Positions 25,265 to 35,368 of a stretch of DNA of 64,000 nucleotides are shown piece by piece. The stretch comes from Mycobacterium sp. DL592 (GTDB taxonomy: Bacteria; Actinomycetota; Actinomycetes; Mycobacteriales; Mycobacteriaceae). Within the stretch, counting starts at the first letter, position 1; each line of letters starts with the position of its first letter. The notes below the pieces were generated by a model. It saw nothing but the letters and a program-made list of their open reading frames with translations. It did not search any database and was not told the DNA's origin. The DNA is taken from the NCBI RefSeq assembly GCF_011694515.1, contig NZ_CP050192.1:2911301-2975300 (forward strand), given 5' to 3'. A program made the position numbers and the translations under genes.

Positions 25265-26542
25265 ATGGTCGAAGACGACGACGGCGCCGGGGCGCCCGAT
25301 ACCCCTGACGAGGACGCAGTCGAGGCCACCCCGCTGCTCGAACCCGCCGAGGGTGTGCCTCCGCTGTCGGTGAGCGTCAACGACATCGCCGAGGCGGCCG
25401 AGAAGCTCGCAGCCGGCCACGGACCGTTCGCGATCGACGCCGAACGCGCCTCCGGTTTCCGCTACTCCAACCGCGCCTACCTGATCCAGATTCGGCGCAC
25501 CGGCGCCGGGACGGTCCTCATCGACCCGGTCAACCATGGCAGCAGCCCGATCGACGTCCTCAAACCCGTCGCCGAGGTGCTGGCCGAGGACGAGTGGATC
25601 CTGCACGCGGCCGACCAGGATCTGCCGTGCCTGGCCGAGGTGGGCCTTCACCCGCCGGCGCTCTACGACACCGAACTGGCCGGCCGGCTTGCCGGCTTCG
25701 AGCGGGTCAACCTCGCGGCGATGGTGCAGCGTCTGCTCGGGCTGGGCCTGGCCAAGGGCCACGGCGCGGCCGACTGGTCCAAACGCCCGCTGCCGGATGC
25801 CTGGCTGAACTACGCCGCACTGGACGTCGAGGTGCTGATCACGCTGCGCGAGGAGATCGCGGCCATCCTGGCTCAGCAGGACAAAAGCGCTTGGGCGGCA
25901 GAGGAATTCGAGTACCTGCGCTGCGCGGAGCCCCAGACCACCCGGCGGGACCGCTGGCGGCGAACCTCAGGCATTCACAAGGTGCGCAGCCGGCAAGGGC
26001 TGGCCGCCGTGCGCGAGCTGTGGACGGTGCGCGATCAGATCGCCCGCAGCCGCGATATCGCGCCGGGGCGCATCCTGCCGGATTCGGCGATCATCGCCGC
26101 GGCGACCGCTGACCCCAAGACCGTCGAGGACCTGACGAAGCTGCCGATCTTCGGTGGCAGCAAGCAGCGCCGCAGCGCCCACGTGTGGCTGGGTGCGCTC
26201 GAGGCCGCCCGGACCAATCCCGAGCCGCCCGACACCGGTGACCAGCAGAACGGTCCGCCGCCGGCGGTGCGCTGGGCCAAACGCAAACCCGAGGCCGCCG
26301 CCCGCCTGGACGCCGCACGCGCCGCGCTGGCCGAACTATCGGCCCGAGTGGGGGTCCCCACCGAGAACCTGGTGTCCCCCGAGCTGATTCGCCGGCTGTG
26401 CTGGGACTGGCAAGGAGACCGCCAAGAAGACCGGGAGACCGCGATCGACGAATTCCTGCGCGACGGCGGGGCGAGGTCCTGGCAGCGTCAGCTGGCGGTG
26501 CCCGTGCTGGCAGCGGCGCTGACGCCGGCGCCGTCGACCTGA
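25265..26542 (+). CDS. rnd: Ribonuclease D-like 3'-5' exoribonuclease with HRDC domain
   Basis: A 425-residue DEDD-family exonuclease (Rv2681 orthologue). The exonuclease domain spans about 45-220: ExoI GPFAIDAERASG (DxE), ExoII LHAADQDLPCL, and ExoIII LNYAALDVEVL (Y-x3-D). An HRDC domain follows at about 235-320 (AVRELWTVRDQIARSRDI), then a C-terminal helical region. The N-terminal 35 residues are acidic and probably disordered. It likely trims stable RNA 3' ends. It is co-transcribed with the DUF3000 gene and converges on dxs. Confidence 0.9.
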   Translation: MVEDDDGAGAPDTPDEDAVEATPLLEPAEGVPPLSVSVNDIAEAAEKLAAGHGPFAIDAERASGFRYSNRAYLIQIRRTGAGTVLIDPVNHGSSPIDVLKPVAEVLAEDEWILHAADQDLPCLAEVGLHPPALYDTELAGRLAGFERVNLAAMVQRLLGLGLAKGHGAADWSKRPLPDAWLNYAALDVEVLITLREEIAAILAQQDKSAWAAEEFEYLRCAEPQTTRRDRWRRTSGIHKVRSRQGLAAVRELWTVRDQIARSRDIAPGRILPDSAIIAAATADPKTVEDLTKLPIFGGSKQRRSAHVWLGALEAARTNPEPPDTGDQQNGPPPAVRWAKRKPEAAARLDAARAALAELSARVGVPTENLVSPELIRRLCWDWQGDRQEDRETAIDEFLRDGGARSWQRQLAVPVLAAALTPAPST

Positions 26543-26589
26543 CTACACCGAATCTGCGCTCAGAGCGTACTTTTCAGGGATAATCGCGA

Positions 26590-26619
26590 TCTCGCGGCAG
26601 AATCGATGTCGCTGCGAGA
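26590..26619. terminator. Hairpin between convergent rnd and dxs
   Basis: An inverted repeat of about 9 bp (TCTCGCGGC / GCTGCGAGA, one G-T wobble) with a 12-base loop lies 2 bp beyond the dxs stop and 47 bp after the rnd stop. There is no T-tract. Its position between convergent genes suits a bidirectional terminator. Confidence 0.5.
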
Positions 26620-26621
26620 CG

Positions 26622-28529
26622 CTAGTCGACCTGTTCGCTGACCGACTCGTCGAGTGCGCCGAGTGCAGCCACCCAGCCGGTGACCTGACGGGCCACGTTC
26701 TGCTCGGTCAGCCCCACCTGCTCGAGCACCTCACCGCGGGTGGCGTGGTCGAGGAACTGTTGGGGCACACCGACATCGCGGCACGGCACGTCGATCTCGG
26801 CGGCGCGCAGGGCCGCCGAGACGGCCGAGCCGATACCGCCGCGCACCCCGTTGTCCTCGAGGGTGACGATGAGCTTGTGCAAGGTGGCCAGCGGCGCAAT
26901 GGCGTCAGGCACCGGGATGACCCAACGCGGGTCGACGACCGTCACACCGATGCCCTGGTTGCGCAGCCGCTTGGCCACCTTCAGTGCCATCGAGGCGAAC
27001 GAGCCGATCGCAACCAGCAGCACGTCGTTGCCCAGGCCGTCGCTGGGCGACGCGAGGATGTCCACCCCGTCGCGTCGGGTGATAGCCGGAATGTCTTCGC
27101 CCACAGCACCTTTGGGGAAACGTATGGCGGTGGGACCGTCGTTGACCTCGAGCGCTTCGCCGAGTTCCTCCCGCAGCCGCGCACCGTCACGCGGCGCGGC
27201 GACCCGGATGCCGGGCACGATGTTGAGCATCGACATGTCCCACATGCCGTTGTGGCTGGCGCCGTCGTTACCGGTGACACCGGCCCGGTCGAGCACCATC
27301 GTCACCGGCAGCTTGTGCAGCGCGACGTCCATCATGATCTGGTCGAAGGCCCGGTTGAGGAACGTCGAGTAGATCGCCACCACCGGGTGCAGTCCGCCCA
27401 TGGCCAAGCCGGCCGCCGAGGTCATCGCGTGCTGCTCGGCGATACCGACGTCGAAGAGCCGGTCGGGGAATCGCTCACCGAAGGCCGACAGGCCGGTCGG
27501 GCCGGGCATGGCCGCGGTGATCGCGACGATGTCGCGGCGCTTGGCGGCGTAGGTGATCAGCGCGTCGGAGAACACCGCGGTCCATCCGGGAGCCGACGCC
27601 TGGGTGGCCCGCCCGGTCGCCGGGTCGATGACACCGGTGGAATGCATCTGCTCGGCCTCGTCGTTCTCCGCCGGCGCATAGCCCATGCCCTTGCGGGTGA
27701 CGACGTGGACGATCACCGGGGCGTTGAAGCCGCGGGCGTGCCGCAGGGCGTTCTCCACCGCGTGCTCGTCATGACCGTCGATCGGGCCGACGTACTTCAA
27801 TCCCAGGTCGGTGAACATCGCCTGCGGGGACAGCGCATCCTTGAGTCCCGCCTTGACGCTGTGCAAGGCCTGGTAGAACGCCTCGCCGACCAACGGCATG
27901 CCGCGCACCGCGGTCCGGCCGCGCTCGAGGACCCGCTCGTAGCCGGGCTGCAGCCGAAGACCGGCCAGGTGGTTGGCCAGCCCGCCGATCGTCGGGGCAT
28001 AGCTGCGGCCGTTGTCGTTGACGACGATGACCACCGGGCGGCGGGAGGCGGCGATGTTGTTCAGCGCCTCCCAGCACATGCCACCGGTCAGCGCACCGTC
28101 ACCGACAACCGCGACCACATGGCGATTGCGGTGACCGGCTAGCTCGAAGGCCTTGGACAGACCGTCGGCGTAGGACAGCGCAGAGGAGGCGTGGCTGGAT
28201 TCGACCCAGTCGTGCTCGCTCTCGGTCCGCGACGGATAGCCCGACAGACCGTCCTTCATGCGCAGCGTGTCGAAGTCGGCGCTGCGCCCGGTGAGCATCT
28301 TGTGCACGTAGGCCTGATGGCCGGTGTCGAAGATGATCGGATCGTGCGGCGAGTCGAAGACACGGTGCAGGGCCAGTGTCAGCTCGACCACGCCGAGATT
28401 GGGTCCCAGGTGCCCACCCGTCGCAGCGACCTTGTGGATCAGGAACTGGCGAATCTCTGCGGCCAGTTCGCTGAGCTGCTCCTGCGACAGGTGTTGCAGA
28501 TCAGCGGGGCCGCGAACCTGTTCCAGCAT
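26622..28529 (-). CDS. dxs: 1-deoxy-D-xylulose-5-phosphate synthase
   Basis: A 635-residue thiamine-diphosphate enzyme that condenses pyruvate and glyceraldehyde-3-phosphate, the first step of the MEP isoprenoid pathway. The N-terminal part has the ThDP/Mg motif [16 protein letters not shown] and [16 protein letters not shown] (start of a conserved block). The middle holds [17 protein letters not shown] with the catalytic Glu, and the C-terminal transketolase domain ends near the gene's 3' end. The ATG at 28529 has a TAGACT hexamer 6 nt upstream. It is convergent with rnd and 28 bp downstream of nhaA on the same strand. Confidence 0.97.
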   Translation of the reverse strand: MLEQVRGPADLQHLSQEQLSELAAEIRQFLIHKVAATGGHLGPNLGVVELTLALHRVFDSPHDPIIFDTGHQAYVHKMLTGRSADFDTLRMKDGLSGYPSRTESEHDWVESSHASSALSYADGLSKAFELAGHRNRHVVAVVGDGALTGGMCWEALNNIAASRRPVVIVVNDNGRSYAPTIGGLANHLAGLRLQPGYERVLERGRTAVRGMPLVGEAFYQALHSVKAGLKDALSPQAMFTDLGLKYVGPIDGHDEHAVENALRHARGFNAPVIVHVVTRKGMGYAPAENDEAEQMHSTGVIDPATGRATQASAPGWTAVFSDALITYAAKRRDIVAITAAMPGPTGLSAFGERFPDRLFDVGIAEQHAMTSAAGLAMGGLHPVVAIYSTFLNRAFDQIMMDVALHKLPVTMVLDRAGVTGNDGASHNGMWDMSMLNIVPGIRVAAPRDGARLREELGEALEVNDGPTAIRFPKGAVGEDIPAITRRDGVDILASPSDGLGNDVLLVAIGSFASMALKVAKRLRNQGIGVTVVDPRWVIPVPDAIAPLATLHKLIVTLEDNGVRGGIGSAVSAALRAAEIDVPCRDVGVPQQFLDHATRGEVLEQVGLTEQNVARQVTGWVAALGALDESVSEQVD

Positions 28530-28535
28530 CAGGCC

Positions 28536-28541
28536 AGTCTA
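28536..28541 (-). promoter_or_regulatory. Leaderless -10 element for dxs
   Basis: TAGACT on the minus strand ends 6 nt before the dxs ATG. It lies in the 28-bp gap after nhaA, so dxs probably has its own promoter. Confidence 0.5.
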
Positions 28542-28557
28542 CGCACGCCCGCAGTGA

Positions 28558-29877
28558 TCAGTCCTGCTGAGACTTGTAGATGTCGGGCATTCCGTCGTGG
28601 TCTGCATCACGGGTCTCCAACAGCCAGACAGACCGGTAGTGCCGGTTGCGCAGGCGCAACACGATGGCCGCCAGCAATGCGGCCAGCAAACTGCCCGTGA
28701 GTACGGCAACCTTGACGATGTCGTCGCGCGCGGACCCCGTTTCGTAGGCCAAATCCCCGATCAGCAGGGATACCGTGAACCCGATACCGGCCAGCATCGA
28801 CATCCCGAAGACGTCGATCCAGCGCAGTGCCGAGTCCAAGCTGGCGCGGGTCGCGGCGGCCAGAATCCAGGTGGTGCCGAACACTCCCAGCGTCTTGCCC
28901 AGCACCAGGCCGAACACGATGCCCAGCGCGATGGGATGGCGTAGCGCTGTCATCAATCCGTCATAGCCACCGAAGGTCACCCCGGCGGCGAAGAACGCGA
29001 ACACCGGGACCGCGAAGCCGGCCGACACCGGCCGCATCACGTGCTCGAAATGTTCAGCGAGCCCGGGCCCGGTGTCACCGTGGTCCCGCTCGTTGCGCAG
29101 CACCGGAACGGTGAAGCCCAGCAGCACCCCGGCGACCGTGGCGTGCACCCCGGACTCGTGGACGAACGCCCACGTGAGCGCGGCCAGCGGCACCAGCAGC
29201 CACCAGGACTGGATGCGCCGCTGCACCAGGAACGCGAACAGCGCCAGCGGGATCAAGGCGATCAGCAGCGGCACGAACTTGATCTTCTCGGTGTAGAACA
29301 CCGCGATCACCGTGATCGCCAGCAGGTCGTCGACCACCGCCAGGGTCAGCAGGAAGGTCCGCAGCGCGGTCGGCAGATGCGTGGAGATGACGGCGAGCAC
29401 CGCCACCGCGAACGCGATGTCGGTGGCGGTCGGGATGGCCCATCCCCGCATGGCGCCATCGCCGGCGTTGGCCGTGAACGCGACGAAGATGGCCGCCGGG
29501 ACCACCATGCCGCCGACGGCTGCCGCGATCGGCAGGGCCGCACGGCTAGCGTCGCGCAGGTCGCCGGCAACGAACTCGCGCTTGAGTTCGAGCCCGACCA
29601 CGAAGAAGAAGATCGCCAGCAGACCGTCGGCGGCCCACCCGCCCAGACTCAGATCAAGGTGCAGGCCGAGCCGGTCGGTGCCGACGTGGAAGGCGGTCAG
29701 GTTGTGATACGACGCCGACCACCGCGAGTTGGCCCAGATCAGCGCCGTCGCGGCCGCGACGAGCAGCAACGCGCCGCCGACGGTCTCCTTGCGCAGGATC
29801 GTGGTGACACGCGTCGTCTCCGACCACGAGCCGCGGGAGAACAGCGCACGGCGCAGCAAGGGTTTGCGATCGGCCAC
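28558..29877 (-). CDS. nhaA: Na+/H+ antiporter NhaA
   Basis: A 439-residue inner-membrane antiporter with about 11-12 helices. The signatures of ion binding are intact: [13 protein letters not shown] (Asp of the discontinuous helix IV) and [15 protein letters not shown] (the DD pair of helix V). Also present are [13 protein letters not shown] and the C-terminal [17 protein letters not shown], both typical of NhaA. The start is GTG at 29877 with GAGGTG 5 nt upstream. A TAGACT hexamer near 29948-29953 on the minus strand could be its -10. M. tuberculosis carries other genes at the matching point next to dxs, so this is a lineage-specific neighbour (from memory). Confidence 0.95.
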   Translation of the reverse strand: MADRKPLLRRALFSRGSWSETTRVTTILRKETVGGALLLVAAATALIWANSRWSASYHNLTAFHVGTDRLGLHLDLSLGGWAADGLLAIFFFVVGLELKREFVAGDLRDASRAALPIAAAVGGMVVPAAIFVAFTANAGDGAMRGWAIPTATDIAFAVAVLAVISTHLPTALRTFLLTLAVVDDLLAITVIAVFYTEKIKFVPLLIALIPLALFAFLVQRRIQSWWLLVPLAALTWAFVHESGVHATVAGVLLGFTVPVLRNERDHGDTGPGLAEHFEHVMRPVSAGFAVPVFAFFAAGVTFGGYDGLMTALRHPIALGIVFGLVLGKTLGVFGTTWILAAATRASLDSALRWIDVFGMSMLAGIGFTVSLLIGDLAYETGSARDDIVKVAVLTGSLLAALLAAIVLRLRNRHYRSVWLLETRDADHDGMPDIYKSQQD

Positions 29878-29961
29878 GATTCACCTCGTCGTCGACGGGA
29901 CAGAGACTCGCTGCCGACCAGACTTCCCGGCACACCTTCGGGGCGTGAGTCTACTGATGGT

Positions 29962-31179
29962 TCACCGCGTCAGGAGGGCAACGCATTCGATGTGGTGGGT
30001 CAGCGGGAAGGAGTCGAACACCCGGATCTGGTCGACGGTGTACCCGCGGGCCCGGTACAGCCCGATGTCGCGGGCGAACGCGGCGGCCTCGCAGCCGACG
30101 TGGATCACCCGCGGGACGCCGGCTTCGGCGAGCTGATCGATGACCTCACGCCCGGCCCCCGACCGCGGCGGGTCGAGCACCGCGATGTCGGCGCCGGTGC
30201 GGGCGGCGCCGAGCGCGCGGCGGACCGACTCGGTGAGAACCTCGACCTGCGGCAGGTCTGCCAGCGCGGCGCGCGCCGAACGGGAGGCGCTGCGCGAAGT
30301 ATCGACGGATAGCACCCGGCCGCTCTCGCCGACGACGTCGGCCAGCACCGCGGCGAACAGCCCCACCCCGCCGTAGAGATCCCATGCCGTCGTCGCGGTC
30401 ACGTCGGTGGCCCACTCGCGCACCAGCGCGCTGTAGGTCGAGGCGGCCGCCCGGTGCGCCTGCCAGAAGCCGGTGACCGGAACCCGCCACACCCGCTCCC
30501 CCACGCGCTGCACGGTCTCCTCGGCACCTTCGACAACACGTGTGCGACGCGGCTGGCGGGTGGTGCACACGATGTGGCGGCCGCCGTCGTCGTCGAGCAC
30601 CACGTGCACCTGCTCGCCGGGTTCCCACCGGATCGAATCCAGCCCGTCGAGCATGCCGTCCGGCAACTGCCCGCAGCGCAGGTCGGTGACCAGGTCCTCG
30701 CTGTGGTAGCGGTGGAAACCGGCCCGACTGCCGTCGCCCACCGCCAGTCGTACCCGGGTGCGCCAGCCCGTCGCCGCCCCGTCACCGACCGGTTCGGCGA
30801 CGCCCTCCCAGGTGAAGTCACCCAGCCGGGCCAGTTGGTTGGCGACCACCTGCCCCTTGATGGCGCGGGCGGCAGTCGGGTCGACGAAGGAGAGGTCACA
30901 GCAGCCCGAGCCGTGCACACCGGCGATCCGGCACAGCGACTCGACGCGATCAGGTGACGGCTCGAGGATCTCGAAAGCTTCTCCATGCCAATAGGATCCG
31001 CGATCGCCGGTGATTCGGACCCGCACCCGCTCACCGGGCAGTGCGTAGCGCACGAAGACCACGCGGCCCTCGTGCCGGGCCACGCAACTGCCGCCATTGG
31101 CTGCCGGGCCGGTTTCGAGAACCAGCTCAGCCGACGGGGTCTGATGTCGCCGGCCGGGCGGCTCCAGTGAAGCTGTCAC
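29962..31179 (-). CDS. TrmA/RlmD-like RNA 5-methyluridine methyltransferase (Rv2689c-like)
   Basis: A 405-residue class I SAM-dependent methyltransferase acting on uridine in tRNA or rRNA. The N-terminal TRAM-like beta-barrel is at about 12-75 (LVLETGPAANGGSCVARHEG). Cys residues in ESLCRIAGVHGSGCCDLSF may bind an Fe-S cluster, although the usual spacing is altered. The SAM region contains WDLYGGVGLFAAVLA, then VLDPPRSGAG. The catalytic Cys is in IHVGCEAAAFARDI. The start codon GTG overlaps the stop of the upstream permease gene (GTGA). The substrate base cannot be chosen from sequence. Confidence 0.87.
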   Translation of the reverse strand: MTASLEPPGRRHQTPSAELVLETGPAANGGSCVARHEGRVVFVRYALPGERVRVRITGDRGSYWHGEAFEILEPSPDRVESLCRIAGVHGSGCCDLSFVDPTAARAIKGQVVANQLARLGDFTWEGVAEPVGDGAATGWRTRVRLAVGDGSRAGFHRYHSEDLVTDLRCGQLPDGMLDGLDSIRWEPGEQVHVVLDDDGGRHIVCTTRQPRRTRVVEGAEETVQRVGERVWRVPVTGFWQAHRAAASTYSALVREWATDVTATTAWDLYGGVGLFAAVLADVVGESGRVLSVDTSRSASRSARAALADLPQVEVLTESVRRALGAARTGADIAVLDPPRSGAGREVIDQLAEAGVPRVIHVGCEAAAFARDIGLYRARGYTVDQIRVFDSFPLTHHIECVALLTR

Positions 31180-33170
31180 TCGACAAAACCGCGGCGAACG
31201 TCACCGGGCGCGTTCTGCTCCTGCAGGTCATGCAGGCGCTCAGACGAATTCAATTGCCACGGAACCGAAGTCACCATCACGTTGGGCATGAACAGCAACC
31301 GGCCCTTAAGGCGCAGCGCGCTCTGGTTGTGCAGGATCTGCTCCCACCAGTGGCCGACGACATACTCGGGGATGAAGACCGTGACGACGGTGCGCGGGGC
31401 TTCCTTGCTGATCCGCTTGACGTAGTCAAGCACCGGGCGGGTGACCTCCCGGTACGGGGAGGCAACGACTTTCAGCGGCACCGTGACGTCGCTGTCCTCC
31501 CACGTGTGCACCAGCTGACGGGTCTCGGCGTCGTCGACGTTGACGGTGATCGCCTCGAGCACATCGGGCCGGGTGGCCCTGGCGTAGGACAACGCGCGCA
31601 GCGTCGGCAGGTGCAGCTTGGAGACGAGCACGACCGCGTGGTTGCGGCTGGGCAACACGATGTCGCCCTGCTCGGCCTCCTGGGCGGCCAGCTCCCGAGA
31701 CACCGTGTCGTAGTGCTTGTGGATCGCCTTCATCAGGACGAACAAGCTCGACATCGCGACGATCGCGATCCACGCGCCGGCAGCGAACTTGGTGACCAGC
31801 ACCACGATCAACACCGCGCCGGTGGCGATGAAGCCGACGGTGTTGATCACCCGCGAGCGCATCATGCGGCGCCGCGCCGCCGGGTCGGTCTCGGTGCGCA
31901 GGTGCCGGGTCCAGTGCCGCACCATGCCGATCTGGCTGAGCGTGAACGAGATGAACACACCCACGATGTAGAGCTGGATGAGTGCGGTCACCTCGGCACG
32001 GAAGGCCACCACGAACGCGATGGCCGCCAGGGCCAGGAACACGATGCCGTTGGAGAACGCCAGCCGGTCGCCGCGGGTGTGCAGCTGACGCGGCAGGTAA
32101 CGGTCCTGGGCCAGGATGGAACCCAGCACCGGGAAACCGTTGAACGCGGTGTTGGCGGCCAGCACCAGGATCAGCGCGGTGACACCCGTGATCAGGAACA
32201 GCCCCGGCGGGAAGTTGTGGAAGATCGATTCGGCCAGCTGCGCCACCAGGGTCTTCTGCTGGTAGCCCGCCGGCGCCCCGATCAGCTGCTCCTCGGGGCG
32301 TTCGGCCACCTTGGCTCCGGTCTCCAGGGTGAGCACGATCATGCCGATGAAGAGCGTGACGGCGATGCCGCCCAACAGGGCCAGCGTGGTCGCGGCGTTC
32401 TTCGACTTGGGTTTACGGAAGGCCGGCACCCCGTTGCTGATCGCCTCCACACCGGTCAGCGCCGCACAGCCGGACGAGAACGAGCGGGCGACCAGGAACA
32501 CCAGCGCCAAGCCCACGACGTCCCCGTGTTCAGACCGCAGGCCGAAGCCGGCCGACTCGGCTTGCAGGTGGTGACCCAGGACGTGAATCTGGAAGAAGCC
32601 CCACAGCAACATCAGGAACATGGCGATCATGAAGGCATAGGTCGGGATGGCGAACGCGGTGCCCGATTCCCGGATACCCCGCAGGTTGGCCGCGGTGAGC
32701 AGGACGATCGCCGCGACGGCGAAAATCACCTTGTGCTCGTTGATGAACGGCACCGCCGAGCCGATGTTGGACATCGCCGAGGCCATCGACACCGCCACGG
32801 TCAGCACGTAGTCGACGAGCAGCGCACTGGCCACCGTCAGCCCCGCCGTCCCGCCCAGGTTAGTGGTCACCACCTCGTAGTCGCCGCCGCCGGAGGGGTA
32901 GGCGTGCACGTTCTGCCGGTAGGAGGCGACCACGACGAGCATCACCAGGGCGACCGCCACCCCGATCCACGGCGCCATCGAGTAGGCGGCCAAGCCGGAG
33001 ACCGAGAGCACCAGGAAGATTTCCTCGGGCGCGTAGGCCACCGACGACATGGCATCGGATGCGAAGACGGGAAGGGCGATCCGCTTCGGCAGCAGCGTGT
33101 GGCTGAGCTTGTCGCTGCGGAAGGGCTGCCCCAGGACCAGCCGACGCGCGGCGGTCGAAAGCTTAGACAC
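31176..33170 (-). CDS. KimA-like potassium/APC-superfamily permease (Rv2690c-like)
   Basis: A 664-residue transporter with 12 predicted helices (about 30-460) and a cytosolic C-terminal domain of about 180 residues. The first helices carry ASDAMSSVAYAPEE, SYRQNVHAYPSGGGDY and LLVDYVLTVAVS. These match closely, by memory, the B. subtilis K+:H+ symporter KimA (YdaO), including its K+-binding Asp and Tyr positions. The GTG at 33170 is chosen because TAGTCT lies 8 nt upstream and the longer frame is Arg-rich. It is divergent from the RCK regulator pair ceoB-ceoC, which supports potassium as substrate. Older annotation as an amino-acid permease is probably imprecise. Confidence 0.85.
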   Translation of the reverse strand: MSKLSTAARRLVLGQPFRSDKLSHTLLPKRIALPVFASDAMSSVAYAPEEIFLVLSVSGLAAYSMAPWIGVAVALVMLVVVASYRQNVHAYPSGGGDYEVVTTNLGGTAGLTVASALLVDYVLTVAVSMASAMSNIGSAVPFINEHKVIFAVAAIVLLTAANLRGIRESGTAFAIPTYAFMIAMFLMLLWGFFQIHVLGHHLQAESAGFGLRSEHGDVVGLALVFLVARSFSSGCAALTGVEAISNGVPAFRKPKSKNAATTLALLGGIAVTLFIGMIVLTLETGAKVAERPEEQLIGAPAGYQQKTLVAQLAESIFHNFPPGLFLITGVTALILVLAANTAFNGFPVLGSILAQDRYLPRQLHTRGDRLAFSNGIVFLALAAIAFVVAFRAEVTALIQLYIVGVFISFTLSQIGMVRHWTRHLRTETDPAARRRMMRSRVINTVGFIATGAVLIVVLVTKFAAGAWIAIVAMSSLFVLMKAIHKHYDTVSRELAAQEAEQGDIVLPSRNHAVVLVSKLHLPTLRALSYARATRPDVLEAITVNVDDAETRQLVHTWEDSDVTVPLKVVASPYREVTRPVLDYVKRISKEAPRTVVTVFIPEYVVGHWWEQILHNQSALRLKGRLLFMPNVMVTSVPWQLNSSERLHDLQEQNAPGDVRRGFVE

Positions 33171-33178
33171 GAGTGCCA

Positions 33179-33184
33179 AGACTA
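33179..33184 (-). promoter_or_regulatory. -10 element for the KimA-like permease
   Basis: TAGTCT on the minus strand ends 8 nt before the GTG at 33170. The same TAGTCT-N8-GTG arrangement occurs at dut. Confidence 0.4.
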
Positions 33185-33303
33185 AGCCCAACCGCGTTTG
33201 GCTGTAGCGTTCCCCATACTGTCGTTGTCCGCACGGATCGGTCAGCCACTTTCCGGCCCCCGCTGCGGCGGACCGATGCACAACGTAGCCGAGAGGACAG
33301 CTG

Positions 33304-33981
33304 GTGCGGATAGTGGTGATGGGGTGCGGCCGAGTAGGCGCCTCGCTGGCCGACGCGCTGTCCCGGATCGGGCATGACGTCGCGATCATCGACCGTGACG
33401 GAACGGCCTTCCACCGACTCTCCCCGGAGTTCTCCGGCGAGCGGGTGCAGGGTATGGGCTTCGACCGGGAAGTGTTGCTGCGGGCGGGCATTCAGAACGC
33501 CGACGCCTTCGCCGCGGTGTCCTCCGGCGACAATTCGAACATCATCTCCGCCCGCGTCGCCCGCGAGACTTTCGGCGTGAAGCGGGTGGTGGCCCGCATC
33601 TACGACGCCAAGCGCGCGGCGGTCTACGAACGCCTCGGCATCCCGACGGTGGCCACCGTCCCGTGGACCACCGACCGGCTGCTCAACACGCTCGTCGGCG
33701 ACACCGAGACCACCAAGTGGCGCGACCCCACCGGCACGGTGGCCGTCGCGGAAGCCTCACTGCACGAAGGGTGGGTGGGCCACCGGGTGACCACCCTGGA
33801 GGAGGCCACCGGCGCGCGGGTGGCGTTCCTGATCCGGTTCGGCACCGGAATCCTGCCCGAAGCCAAGACCGTCGTGCAGGCCGGCGATCAGGTCTACATC
33901 GCGGCGGTGTCCGGGCATGCCGGCGAGGCGCTGGCGATCGCCGCGCTACCACCGGGCCCGGACGCCGGAGAGGGGCACTAA
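33304..33981 (+). CDS. ceoB: TrkA/RCK-family potassium uptake regulator CeoB
   Basis: A 225-residue cytosolic RCK protein (Rv2691). The N-terminal NAD-binding Rossmann fold starts MRIVVMGCGRVGASLADAL (GxGxxG), with the acidic end of strand 2 in VAIIDRD. A TrkA-C domain fills about 140-210. The GTG at 33304 has GAGAGGA 7 nt upstream. It is the first gene of ceoB-ceoC (4-nt gap) and divergent from the permease. It would gate K+ transport in response to nucleotide binding (family knowledge). Confidence 0.92.
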   Translation: MRIVVMGCGRVGASLADALSRIGHDVAIIDRDGTAFHRLSPEFSGERVQGMGFDREVLLRAGIQNADAFAAVSSGDNSNIISARVARETFGVKRVVARIYDAKRAAVYERLGIPTVATVPWTTDRLLNTLVGDTETTKWRDPTGTVAVAEASLHEGWVGHRVTTLEEATGARVAFLIRFGTGILPEAKTVVQAGDQVYIAAVSGHAGEALAIAALPPGPDAGEGH

Positions 33982-33985
33982 CCAG

Positions 33986-34669
33986 ATGGGCGAGAAACGG
34001 TTGAAGGTCGCGATCGGCGGGGCCGGCGCGGTCGGTCGCTCGATCGCCCGTGAGCTCGTGGACAACGAGCACGACGTCACCCTGATCGAGCGCAACGCCG
34101 AGCATGTCGACGTCGACGCGATCCCGGCTGCGCATTGGCGCCTCGGTGACGCCTGTGAGCTCAGCCTGCTCGAGGCGGTGCACCTCGAGGAGTTCGACGT
34201 GGTGATCGCCGCGACCGGCGACGACAAGGCCAATGTGGTGCTCTCGCTGCTGGCCAAGACCGAGTTCGCGGTGTCGCGGGTGGTCGCCCGCGTCAACGAC
34301 CCGCGCAACGAGTGGCTCTTCGACAGCGCTTGGGGCGTCGACGTCGCCGTCTCCACCCCGCGGATGCTGGCCTCGCTGGTCGAGGAAGCCGTCGCGGTGG
34401 GCGATCTGGTGCGGCTGATGCAGTTCCGCCAGGGCCACGCCAACCTCGTCGAGATCACGCTCCCCGACGACACGCCATGGGGCGGGAGGCCGGTGCGCAA
34501 GCTCGCCCTGCCCCGCGACGCCGCACTGGTGACGATCCTGCGCGGTCAGCGGGTCATCGTGCCCGAGCCCGACGAGCCGCTCGAAGGCGGTGACGAGCTG
34601 TTGTTCGTCGCGGCTCCGGAGGTCGAGGGCGAATTGCGCTCGACGGTGCTGGCGGAATCGAAGGGCTGA
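33986..34669 (+). CDS. ceoC: TrkA/RCK-family potassium uptake regulator CeoC
   Basis: A 227-residue paralogue of CeoB (Rv2692). The Rossmann region reads KVAIGGAGAVGRSIARELV, with the acidic strand-2 end VTLIERN; a TrkA-C domain is at about 140-215. It starts 4 nt after the ceoB stop, so the two are co-translated and probably form a mixed RCK ring. It converges on the DUF3159 gene with a 3-bp gap. Confidence 0.92.
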   Translation: MGEKRLKVAIGGAGAVGRSIARELVDNEHDVTLIERNAEHVDVDAIPAAHWRLGDACELSLLEAVHLEEFDVVIAATGDDKANVVLSLLAKTEFAVSRVVARVNDPRNEWLFDSAWGVDVAVSTPRMLASLVEEAVAVGDLVRLMQFRQGHANLVEITLPDDTPWGGRPVRKLALPRDAALVTILRGQRVIVPEPDEPLEGGDELLFVAAPEVEGELRSTVLAESKG

Positions 34670-34672
34670 CGC

Positions 34673-35368
34673 TCAGTCGTCGGCGGGCTCGATCTCGGTG
34701 CCGGCCTCTTCGGCATGCCGGGCATGCACCGCGCGCTGGGCGACACGGATCGCGAGGTAGGTGACCAGGGCTGCCACCGCGGTCAACGGCCAGCCCATTG
34801 CGATGCGGGCCACCCCCAGCCAGCCCGTGCGGTCGGCGTCGTAGAGGTGGTGCTGAACCAGGAAGCGGGCACCGAACACCAGTACCCAGGTCAGGGTGGC
34901 GATGTCGAACGCGAGAACCGCGCGCGGGCTGTGCCGCCAGGCGCGGTCGTGGCCGTTGATCCAACTCCACACGTAGCCGACGACCGGCCGGCGGATCAGG
35001 ATCGAGGCGGCGAACACCGTCGCCCACAGCAGCGAGGTCCAGATGCCGAGCAGGAAGTAGCCCTTGGAGGCCCCGACCATCCAGGCGATCAGGGCGCTGA
35101 TGCCGACGCCGATGAACCCCGAGATGGCGGGTTGGACGGAGTCACGCCGGATGAGCCGCCACACCAGGATCAGCGCGGCCACCCCCAGGGCGGCACTGAT
35201 GGCGGGGACGAGCCCGAAGGCGGTGTTGACCGGGACGAGGACGGCGACGGGCAGGGCCGAGTAGACCAGACCGCTGATGCCACCCATCTGGGCCAGCAGG
35301 GCCTGCGCGGGGGTCGGCTTGGTTTCTTCGTCGTCCACGGGCTCGGAGGTGGCCGGCGCCTCGCTCAA
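34673..35368 (-). CDS. DUF3159 membrane protein (Rv2693c-like)
   Basis: A 231-residue integral membrane protein with about five to six hydrophobic segments and a hydrophilic N-terminus (SEAPATSEPVDDEETKP). The start is taken as TTG at 35368, which overlaps the stop of the upstream OB-fold gene (TTGA); there is no ATG/GTG nearby that keeps the N-terminal acidic tail. Its function is unknown. In mycobacteria it stays next to ceoB-ceoC, which hints at a transport-related role, but that is inference from order only. Confidence 0.8.
   Translation of the reverse strand: MSEAPATSEPVDDEETKPTPAQALLAQMGGISGLVYSALPVAVLVPVNTAFGLVPAISAALGVAALILVWRLIRRDSVQPAISGFIGVGISALIAWMVGASKGYFLLGIWTSLLWATVFAASILIRRPVVGYVWSWINGHDRAWRHSPRAVLAFDIATLTWVLVFGARFLVQHHLYDADRTGWLGVARIAMGWPLTAVAALVTYLAIRVAQRAVHARHAEEAGTEIEPADD

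Noticed and set aside
31041..33185. 714-codon plus-strand frame opposite the KimA-like permease
   Set aside because: It mirrors a membrane protein and is His/Asp/Arg-rich without any recognisable fold; the permease frame has clear helices and motifs.
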